From contig NC_054704.1 in assembly GCF_016097555.1 (NCBI RefSeq), positions 99,454,268-99,518,267 on the forward strand: 64,000 nt of DNA. Direction: 5' to 3'. A program made the position numbers and the translations under genes. The DNA is from Gigantopelta aegis. Its lineage: Eukaryota > Mollusca > Gastropoda > Neomphalida > Peltospiridae. Positions within the stretch are counted from its first letter, which is position 1, and every line of letters starts with the position of its first letter. The notes beneath the pieces were generated by a model that saw only the letters and a list, made by a program, of their open reading frames with translations, did not search any database and was not told the origin of the DNA. Below are positions 45,601 to 56,700 of this stretch, piece by piece.

Positions 45601-48375
45601 TGTATACAGCTTGTGATCAAAGCTTGGACTACACAAGGGCGGGACGTAGCCCAGTGGTAAACTAGTCCCAACATGGTCATCGTTCTGTATACAGCTTGTG
45701 ATCAAAGCTTGGACTACACAAGGGCGGGACGTAGCCCAGTGGTAAACTAGTCCCAACATGGTCATCGTTCTGTATACAGCTTGTGATCAAAGCTTGGACT
45801 ACACAAGGGCGGGACGTAGCCCAGTGGTAAACTAGTCCCAACATGGTCATCGTTCTGTATACAGCTTGTGATCAAAGCTTGGACTACACAAGGGCGGGAC
45901 GTAGCCCAGTGGTAAACTAGTCCCAACATGGTCATCGTTCTGTATACAGCTTGTGATCAAAGCTTGGACTACACAAGGGCGGCACGTAGCCCAGTGGTAA
46001 ACTAGTCCCAACATGGTCATCGTTCTGTATACAGCTTGTGATCAAAGCTTGAACTACACAGGGGCGGGACGTAGCCCAGTGGTAGACTAGTCCCAACATG
46101 GTCATCGTTCTGTATACAGCTTGTGATCAAAGCTTGGACTACACAAGGGCGGGACGTAGCCCAGTGGTAAACTAGTCCCAACATGGTCATCGTTCTGTAC
46201 ACAGCTTGTGATCAAAGCTTGGACTACACAAGGGCGGGACGTAGCCCAGTGGTAAACTAGTCCCAACATGGTCATCGTTCTGTATACAGCTTGTGATCAA
46301 AGCTTGGACTACACAAGGGCGGGACGTAGCCCAGTGGTAAACTAGTCCCAACATGGTCATCGTTCTGTATACAGCTTGTGATCAAAGCTTGGGCTACACA
46401 AGGGCGGGACGTAGCCCAGTGGTAAACTAGTCCCAACATGGTCATCGTTCTGTATACAGCTTGTGATCAAAGCTTGGGCTACACAAGGGCGGGACGTAGC
46501 CCAGTGGTAAACTAGTCCCAACATGGTCATCGTTCTGTATACAGCTTGTGATCAAAGCTTGGACTACACAAGGGCGGGACGTAGCCCAGTGGTAAACTAG
46601 TCCCAACATGGTCATCGTTCTGTATACAGCTTGTGATCAAAGCTTGGACTACACAAGGGCGGGACGTAGCCCAGTGGTAAACTAGTCCCAACATGGTCAT
46701 CGTTCTGTATACAGCTTGTGATCAAAGCTTGGACTACACAAGGGCGGGACGTAGCGCAGTGGTAAACTAGTCCCAACATGGTCATCGTTCTGTATACAGC
46801 TTGTGATCAAAGCTTGGACTACACAGGGGCGGGACGTAGCCCAGTGGTAAACTAGTCCCAACATGGTCATCGTTCTGTATACAGCTTGTGATCAAAGCTT
46901 GGACTACACAAGGGCGGGACGTAGCCCAGTGGTAAACTAGTCCCAACATGGTCATCGTTCTGTATACAGCTTGTGATCAAAGCTTGGACTACACAAGGGC
47001 GGGACGTAGCCCAGTGGTAAACTAGTCCCAACATGGTCATCGTTCTGTATACAGCTTGTGATCAAAGCTTGGACTACACAAGGGCGGGACGTAGCCCAGT
47101 GGTAAACTAGTCCCAACATGGTCATCGTTCTGTATACAGCTTGTGATCAAAACTTGGACTACACAAGGGCGGGACGTAGCCCAGTGGTAAACTAGTCCCA
47201 ACATGGTCATCGTTCTGTATACAGCTTGTGATCAAAACTTGGACTACACAAGGGCGGGACGTAGCCCAGTGGTAAACTAGTCCCAACATGGTCATCGTTC
47301 TGTATACAGCTTGTGATCAAAACTTGGACTACACAAGGGCGGGACGTAGCCCAGTGGTAAACTAGTCCCAACATGGTCATCGTTCTGTATACAGCTTGTG
47401 ATCAAAGCTTGGACTACACAAGGGCGGGACGTAGCCCAGTGGTAAACTAGTCCCAACATGGTCATCGTTCTGTATACAGCTTGTGATCAAAGCTTGGACT
47501 ACACAAGGGCGGGACGTAGCCCAGTGGTAAACTAGTCCCAACATGGTCATCGTTCTGTATACAGCTTGTGATCAAAGCTTGGACTACACAAGGGCGGGAC
47601 GTAGCCCAGTGGTAAACTAGTCCCAACATGGTCATCGTTCTGTATACAGCTTGTGATCAAAGCTTGGACTACACAAGGGCGGGACGTAGCCCAGTGGTAA
47701 ACTAGTCCCAACATGGTCATCGTTCTGTATACAGCTTGTGATCAAAGCTGATGGACTACACAAGGGCGGGACGTAGCCCAGTGGTAAACTAGTCCCAACA
47801 TGGTCATCGTTCTGTATACAGCTTGTGATCAAAGCTTGGACTACACAAGGGCGGGACGTAGCCCAGTGGTAAACTAGTCCCAACATGGTCATCGTTCTGT
47901 ATACAGCTTGTGATCAAAGCTTGGACTACACAAGGGCGGGACGTAGCCCAGTGGTAAACTAGTCCCAACATGGTCATCGTTCTGTATACAGCTTGTGATC
48001 AAAGCTTGGACTACACAAGGGCGGGACGTAGCCCAGTGGTAAACTAGTCCCAACATGGTCATCGTTCTGTATACAGCTTGTGATCAAAGCTTGGACTACA
48101 CAAGGGCGGGACGTAGCCCAGTGGTAAACTAGTCCCAACATGGTCATCGTTCTGTATACAGCTTGTGATCAAAGCTTGGACTACACAAGGGCGGGACGTA
48201 GCCCAGTGGTAAACTAGTCCCAACATGGTCATCGTTCTGTATACAGCTTGTGATCAAAGCTTGGACTACACAAGGGCGGGACGTAGCCCAGTGGTAAACT
48301 AGTCCCAACATGGTCATCGTTCTGTATACAGCTTGTGATCAAAGCTTGGACTACACAAGGGCGGGACGTAGCCCA
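42685..48375 (+). repeat. 85-bp satellite, about 67 copies
   Basis: Monomer: ctagtcccaacatggtcat, cgttctgtatacagcttgtg, atcaaagcttggactacaca, agggcgggacgtagcccag, tggtaaa. Copies are mostly over 95% alike, with clustered variants (agagcgggacgaagcccact at 43340, 45126 and 45211; gtggaaaactagtcgcaac at 44719 and 44804). A 2-bp insertion lies at about 47750. The array runs into the assembly gap, so its true length is unknown. Confidence 0.97.
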
Positions 48376-48575
48376 NNNNNNNNNNNNNNNNNNNNNNNNN
48401 NNNNNNNNNNNNNNNNNNNNNNNNNNNNNNNNNNNNNNNNNNNNNNNNNNNNNNNNNNNNNNNNNNNNNNNNNNNNNNNNNNNNNNNNNNNNNNNNNNNN
48501 NNNNNNNNNNNNNNNNNNNNNNNNNNNNNNNNNNNNNNNNNNNNNNNNNNNNNNNNNNNNNNNNNNNNNNNNNNN
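48376..48575. other. Assembly gap of 200 N
   Basis: Exactly 200 N bases, probably a placeholder length. The left edge is satellite and the right edge is inside LRRC59 exon 5. Confidence 0.99.
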
Positions 48576-48706
48576 TATAAGCACGGGGTTATTTGCTGCC
48601 TTTTGAACTTCATATTCCTGTCTTCGTTTCGCCTTTTCTGCCTGCTTCTCCTTTTTCTTTTGTTCTCTCTCTTTTTCCTCTTGCAGTTTTTTAGCTTTTT
48701 CACGTT
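48576..48706 (-). CDS. LRRC59: LRRC59 exon 5 (basic coiled coil, cut by gap)
   Basis: Acceptor ttataacag. Its first two bases complete Glu, followed by [33 protein letters not shown] and [10 protein letters not shown], then N bases. EYEVQKAA corresponds to EYDALKAA of the human protein. The frame is open to the last sequenced base, so the true exon end is unknown. Confidence 0.88.
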
Positions 48707-50705
48707 CTGTTATAAACAAACAAAGAAAATAATAAAATGCATTTTTACATTCTGAGATAATAACAAAAATCCCTGTCAGTGGGCCCGACCCATTGGGCTA
48801 TTTTTCATTCCAGCCTGTGCACCATGACTGGTTTATCAAAGGCTGTGGTATGTGCTATTCTGTTTATGGGATGGTGCATATAAAAGTTCCCTTGGTACCA
48901 ATGGAAACATCTAGTGGGTATCCAAATTACCAAATGCTTGATATCCAATAGCCAATGATTAATAAATCAATGTGCTCTAGTGGTGTCGTTAAACAAAACA
49001 AAAAAACTGAATGAAACTTGTGATCAGGGCGATACTGGGATAATAAATATCTGAAGTCCAGCAAAGAAACTGTATTTTTATAGAAAATGATGTTAACTAA
49101 AGAAAAATAATCATAAATGTTTTGCCCAAATAAACAAAACTGTGTATTCTATGGGTTGTGCATATTTTAAAAACAAGAAAAAAATATAATTTTCATCCCT
49201 ACCCACCCAAGAAAAAAGGCCCACCTCCTGTTGTTTTGAGGGGTTTTGTAAAATGTGTTTTTGGTTTTTTTAATTGTCCTGTAAACATATATGTGTGGCA
49301 TTTCCAATATCCTGAAAGTATAAAATCAAATAAAAACATTTTCCACCCTCACTCCCATTTAAACAAAAAAAGTTACTAAATGAAAATGTGACTGGCCTCA
49401 GTGGTGTCATGGTTAGGCCATCGGTCTACAGTCTGGTAGGTACTGAGTTCAGATCCCAGTCGAGGCATGGGATTTTTAATCCAGATACCAACTCCAAACC
49501 CTGAACGAGTGCTCCGCAAGGCTCAATGGGTAAACCACTTGCACCGACCAGTGATCCGTAACTGGTTCAACAAAGGCCATGGTTTGTGCTATCCTGCCTG
49601 TGGGAAGCGCAAAGAAAAGATCCCTTGCTGCCTGTTAAAGAGTAGCCTATGTGGCGACAGCGGGTTTCCTCTAAAAACAGTGTCAGAATGACCATATGTT
49701 TGACATCCAAAAAATCTAAAATCAATGTACTTTAGTGGCGTCGTTAAATAAAACACTTTACTTTAAATGAAAATGTAACATTTACTTTATTATGGCAGTG
49801 TGCGATTCCCCCCCCCCCCCCCCAGCCCGAAACAGACCCAATGTACCTCTTTTTGCAGCTTCTTTCTTTTTCCTCTTTCGTTCGATGTCATCTTCAATGT
49901 TTTTCATATACACCAAGACCTATCAAATGACAACTGAAACATTAATATACAAAAACATACATGGAAAAAAACCCACAATGGTTATTTAAAACGCATGAAA
50001 AAAGAATTCCACTACAGTGGGTACTGGGTTCGCAGCATGGTACCGGCTCCCACCCAGAGCAAGTTTTAATGACCACTACACCCTCTTCTCTCTCACTAAC
50101 CACTAACCCACTGTCGCGGACAAACAGCCCAGATAGCCGAGATGCGTACCCAGGACAGCGTACTTGAACTTTAATTGGATATAAGCATGAAAATAAGTTG
50201 ACATGAAAGGTACGGTAATTAGCCATTATTAGGCATTTCAACTGATTTTCACTTTGTAAAATGTGCCCCGATTCTGTACCTTTTGAGCACACATTCGGCA
50301 TTCTCTCTCATCCAGACAATCCCCTGCCGTTTTCTTCAGCTCCAGCTCCAGAGGATTGTCCTTCAAGTCAAGCCACTTAAGTTTCTGCAGCTGACCAAAG
50401 CTAACAGGGAGCCTGACCAACTGGTTTCCGAGAAGATCGAGGTGCTGTAAGTTGCACAGGTTACCAAAATTGTCCGGTAAATCAGTGAGGTGGTTCTTAC
50501 TGAGGTCAATCTTCACTATGTGAGTTAGGGAGCAGAAAGTGGTCTGAAATGTAAACATGTAGAAAGATTAAGAGAGAAAGGTTTTATTTAATGACAAACT
50601 CAACACAATTTTAATTAGTTATATGGGGTCAGAACAAATTTCATACATTTATAAACTTTACTGAACATTGGTTTAAGACCATGTTATTTAGTGCCAGTGG
50701 TGTAG

Positions 50706-50746
<41 letters not shown>

Positions 50747-53700
50747 GACATGGCCCCTCCAAATCCTGGGAAATTAGGGGTGATCAGTGGCGTACTCGAT
50801 ATCATTGTTTACTTGGCTGCCAGGTGGCCCCCTGCCTACGCCACTGTTTAGTGCAGAGGAACATTTTCCTGTGAACACACATATATAAATAAGGTTAATA
50901 CATACATATATAAATAGGGTTAATACACACATATATAAATAGGGTTAATACACACATATATAAATAGGGTTAATACTAATAATAGCAAGAAATGTATACG
51001 ACTGCCATAAAAATCAGTTTCAAATGGATATTATTTCACAAATAAAACCTCAAAACCCTAATAAACCCTTTAAACAGCAATCCTGACTTACAGGTAAACA
51101 TGTCAGTTGGTTACATGACAAATCCAGGTGCGTTGCTTTGGGGATTGACACCTGAAATTAAAAGAAATAAGTAAATGCAATGTTAAGTATGATAAATATG
51201 GACGATGCATTTTCGCAAAATGATGCATTTTCATACACAGCACTACTAGTATCACATGTATGTTGTATTTTTCAGGTGTTTTTTGTTACGCGTATAGGCC
51301 AAACTCTCTTTCCAGGAAGTATTTAAAGATGAGAAAGTCGGCTATTCGAGGACCATGTGGCAAGATGTTTGTTTCCTTTGATGTCAAGTGTACGAAAGAA
51401 GGCCCAAACAAATTAAAGGTGGCAGCCAAAACCAAAAGTTGGATGAGGGCACTGCACCACATATGGAAGTCTTTCATATGAGATGGCCACTAGAAGATGG
51501 AATCAGTGAGCGAGCGATCATGTGACACTATGTTATGATATAGGTCAACAACCGTAGTAAACTGCTATGAGAGTTTCCCGAAGTTTAGCTGAATGTGGGT
51601 GCTGTCGGGTTACTTACTGCAGTATGTGTGTTAGTGATTATCGTTAGCTGAATGTGGATGCTGTCGGGTTACTTACTGCAGTATGTGTATTAGTGATTAT
51701 CGTTAGCTGAATGTGGGTGCTGTCGGGTTTCTTACTGCAGTATGTGTATTAGTGATTATCGTTAGCTGAATGTGGGTGCTGTCGGGTTACTTACTGCAGT
51801 ATGTATATTAGTGATTATCGTTAGCTGAATGTGGGTGCTGTCGGGTTACTTACTGCAGTATGTGTATTAGTGATAATCGTTAGCTGAATGTGGGTGCTGT
51901 CGGGTTTCTTTCTGCAGTATGTGTATTACTGATTATCGTTAGCTGAATGTGGGTGCTGTCGGGTTTCTTTCTGCCGTATGTGTATTAGTGATAATCATTA
52001 GCTGAACGTGGGTGCTGTCAGGTTTCTTTCTGCAGTATGTGTAGTAGTGATTATCGTTAGTTGAAAGTGGGTGCTGTCGGTTTCTTTCTGCAGTATGTAT
52101 ATTAGTGATTATCGTTAGTTGAATGTGGGTGCTGTCGGGTTTCTTATTGCAGTATGTGTATTAGTGATTATCGTTAGCTGAATGTGGGTGCTGTCGGGTT
52201 TCTTTCTGCAGTATGTATATTAGTGATTATCGTTAGCTGAATGTGGGTGCTGTCTGGTTTCTTACTGCAGTATGTGTATTAGTGATTATCATTAGCTGAA
52301 TGTGGGTGCTGTCGGGTTTCTTGCTGCAGTATATGTATTAGTGATTATCATTAGATGAATGTGGGTGCTGTTGGGTTTCTTTCTGCAGTATGTATATTAG
52401 TGATTATCACAGGTGGACCAGTTTCGGTAGCATAAGCATTTGGTTCTAAAGCATATCAATATTTATAAATGGACAACTGTTATTCAAATATATACTTTTT
52501 TATTAGTATTTCTACACTTCACATGCATTCCTTGGCTTTTGAAAAACCATGGCGAGTGAAAAATTGCACACCTCAAAACGCTTATGCGAGTGAAAAATCG
52601 CACTCATCAAAATGCTAAGGCGAGTGAAAACAAAGCATTATTAACTGATGAAAAAAAGAAAGAAATGTTTTATTTAACGACGCTCTCAACACATTTTAAT
52701 TACGGTTATATGGCGTCAGACATATGGTTAAGGACTACACAGATATTTAGAGAGGAAACCAGCTGTCGCCACTTCATGGGCTACTCTTTTCGATTAGCAG
52801 CAAGGGATCTTTTATATGCACCATCCCACATACAGGATAGCACATACCACGGACTTTTATATACCAGTCGTGATGCACTGGTTGTGAAGAGAAATTGCCC
52901 AATGGGCCCACCGACTGGGATCGATCCCAGACTGACCGCGCATCGAGCGAGCGCTGTACCACTGAGCTACGTCCCGCCCTATTAACTGATAAAGTAATTG
53001 GTACATGTAAATGTAGAGACATGTTGCAAAAATTAGCCAATAAAAAAATCATGTTTTCTTCTAATTTAATGTGGTTTGGTTCATTAGTGTAGTCTTTCTT
53101 TTCCCTTTTAGGAATGTAGTTATTAACAAAATTCAGGAGCAGTGCTATAGAAATATAATGATGACATAACTGATGCAGACAATTTGATTTTTTAATTACA
53201 ATATGTATTATTCAGATAATTTGATGCACACAATAACAGATATCTTTTCAGTGGTAGATGGTTTGATGAACGTGCAGCTAAACATATATAGGAATTAACA
53301 TGTCTTGAATTTCATTATTATGTACAACGAACATGATTAGGATAGTTGGGATGGAAAAAACCCCACTGATTCTGAGGAAGTGGTTCAATTTGAACTACGA
53401 CCCAAGCATCTCAGGTATGCACTACTGACTGAATTATTATTTTTTTGAAATAACTTGTTAAACATAGGTCTACAATTAATTCACGTGGCAATTTTTAATT
53501 CAACAATTATGCAACCAACACGTCATTTGACCTACTACTACCAGTTACAAACGTTATTGATCTACAACGGTCCCAATGTTGTTGATAATAATAAAAAAAT
53601 ACAAACTCCGACAAAATCAGTCATTACAAAGGATTTAATTCCAAAAGTGGGATGCCATAATAAAAAAACCCATAATTTTAGACACCATCATAAATGTGAA

Positions 53701-56700
53701 ACAAGCTGTCAAGTAGACCAGCGTGTGTGTGCAGCCAGAGTTCCAGAAGTAAAGATAATCTGACCCCGATAGCTCTGATTGGTCAATATGCCACATAGTA
53801 CTGCACATCAAATCATGTTCCAGTCACATGGTCTGTGACGTTCTAACAAACATATTGAAACAAACAAAATTAAATAGTCGGCTATAATCATTGATTACTG
53901 TTACTATATAAATAACAGATGTACATTCATTAACCTACATGTATGGTTGAAATACAAATATTTAAATGAAGTTTTATTTGATTTTTTTTTTAAAGATAAA
54001 AAAATTTAAATAAAATAACAGACGTAAAAAAAGAGAGATTTTTGGGTTTTGTTTGCAAATGAAACCTACTTTTGAATTCTCTTTGTCTAAATTTCATTTC
54101 TTTTTTAAAGAAAGTAGAAAGTTACAGACTTTTCACTTTCAGGACCTCACGTAAGCTTTGTATGCTAACAGTTAAGAACTAATCAAGACAATTTTACCAA
54201 CTTCGCTGATTTCCGTAACAAGTTCATTTGTGTAGGCTACAGAACCGACTATTTAATTCAGTTCCTTTTGTTTCAAAACTATATGAACAGTATAAATGAG
54301 TTAGCTGTATCAGATGTTATGATCTATCACCGTACAAAAGTGGACGGTTTCTAAATAATAAATGAAATAGGCAAAGGAGTTTTGATTGGATTGATTCATC
54401 TTCAAAGATGTCTATTAAACCAGTGTTTTCCGATCTGTATAGCAAAGATAAGTACCAGTCATATATTAAAAGCTTGCATGGTAAATAGTGGCAATCAATA
54501 TACATTATTTTACGTGCGCTGTTTGTTAAGTGTAACATGCGTTATTTTTCACACTCACCAGACTGAAATTACATGCGCGCGATCGCACTCGCGCACCTTA
54601 AAAGACAAGGTCTGCACATAAGCACAAAATGGCTGCTAAGTAGCTAAGTTTACAGAATGTGCGTCAAAAACTGTAGCAGGCATCAGCAGTAAATATTGTT
54701 AACTACGTAACCTGTTTCGGTGAGTTAAAAGTTTAGTGGTATAGCTTACAGCAAAAACTTTCCAACACAAATGTTTTCAGTGTTTTATCAAAACATGCAC
54801 TTATAATAATTTATAAAAAAAAGTATTTGAAATATTTTAAGGCAAATTACAAAATGGATCCATCAAGAACCAATGTTAATGGACAACATTTTAGGAAAAC
54901 GATTATAAATATTTTTTATGTTGTCTTGCAATCATGTTAAAAGTTGAGCAAATGAATGGCTATAATGGTAAATTTGTTTGGTTAAAAATATAAGCTGCAT
55001 TCTGAGTTTTAATAAATATATAAACAGATATATCCAGAAAGCTAGTTATAAATGTTAAAACATAAGGACCATATTTTTGGCAAGTATCTGTAAAAAAGAG
55101 TTTTACCAGCAGACGCCTTGACAATCATGTGACTTCAATAAGTAGCTAGCAGTACAGCTGAGAACAGACAAAAATTGTTTTTAAAATGAAGTTTTCTTTA
55201 AAATTACAATCGGTATACAGGCTGGTAGGTACTGAGTTCGGATCCCAGTCGAGGCATGGGATTTTTAATCCAGATACTGCCTCCAAACCCTGAGTGAGTG
55301 TTCCGCAAGGCTCAATGGGTAGGTGTAAACCACTGGCACTGACCAGTGATCCATAACTGGTTCAACAAAGGCCATGATTTGTGCTATCCTACCTGTAGGA
55401 AGCGCAAATAAAAGATCCCTTGCTGCCTGTCGTAAAAGAGTAGTCTATGTGGCAACAGCGGGTTTCCTCTAAAAAAAACTGTGTCAGAATGACCATATGT
55501 TTGACGTCCAATAGCTGATGATAAGATAAAAAATCAATGTGCTCTAGTGGCGTCGTTAAATAAAAAAAACCGTACCCAGCTGAGGTCCAAATGCCAAGTT
55601 CGGTATGTTAATTTCGCCCAGTTTCAGCTAAGAGAAAGTAAACCGCTGATAAGGCATTAATATTCAAGGACAGAAAATTAACTAATATTTGGTAATGAAC
55701 AAACAGAAGAAAAAAAGACTTTAAAACTATAATAAATATATCTATTTTGGGGGACGAAACGACTTGGTACAAATGAGATTTAGGAGAAACCAACCCTGGG
55801 TGATATAGGAGTAAGGGCAAAACAATGCAGGGTTTGAAATGGTTTTAGGGCGAAACGACCCAGAATCACCCGAAGACAAAAACATAGCCTGAATGTTAAT
55901 GCTGAGGTGTACATTGTTCATATTTGGCACAAAGATACATCTCAACACGATGCATTTATAAATGTTACAAAAATAAATGTAGGAAAAAAAAAATTGAGAA
56001 AAAATTGCATTAACATTCGGTACGGCTATCTGTTTTTGTCTTCGAGCGATGTTCGGGAATTCGTTATGTACAGCCCGAACATGAAAAATGTGCTTTTTTT
56101 AAAAAACATATTTTTCCTTCCTTTATTTTTTTTAACATATATACGCTTAATTGCCGTAAGCTTGCCACAAAGCATGTGACTGTTTACCCGTGTCACTTTA
56201 CACAGTGAAATTTAACTTGAAATATAAAACATGTACTGATACAATTTTAGAATGTTGATTATATAATAAGATTTCTAGTCTGTTCAATTTCGATATTTTT
56301 CAATAATACTTATTATGATTCGTAAGCATAACCAATTTACACAATGCTTTCGTTGGAAAACGTAATTTCGTAAAACTTCGGGCATATTCGTTATCTGTAT
56401 GGAAGCATTTCACATTTATAGTCCTTCCACAGGGAACGCCTTTTTTCATGCTACGGAATTTACTACAAGTTATTTATTTCTGAACCGATTGTTTTCTAAA
56501 TTGCACACAAAAATAGCATTTTACTTTTCTTCTCACCGGTTTATTATAGTAGCACATGTAGCACGTGCTACGCTTCAGGGGGTCCCACGGTGAGGCATTG
56601 TGTACATTTATATGCATCGTGTTTAGGTGTATCTTTGTGTCAAATATGAACAATGTACACCTCAGCATTAACATTCGGGCTTTGTTTTTGTCTCCAGCGA

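Larger units (their letters stand above)
48707..49846 (-). other. LRRC59 intron 4
   Basis: Contains a 5'-truncated SINE (48775-49006), a full family B SINE (49392-49764) and a poly-C run (49808-49823). Confidence 0.75.

Noticed and set aside
44147-47892. Repeated 61-86-codon - strand frames (MYRTMTMLGLVYHW)
   Set aside because: Direct translation of the satellite, present wherever the unit registers in frame.
42685-48375. CRISPR-like regular array
   Set aside because: The whole 85-bp unit repeats with no unique spacers, in a eukaryotic genome; it is a satellite.
51260-51481. 73-codon + strand frame
   Set aside because: No recognisable domain, no splice context, and it lies in the LRRC59 intron on the opposite strand beside a minisatellite.
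53455-53763. 102-codon + strand frame
   Set aside because: Low-complexity composition with no domain, inside intron 1 of LRRC59.
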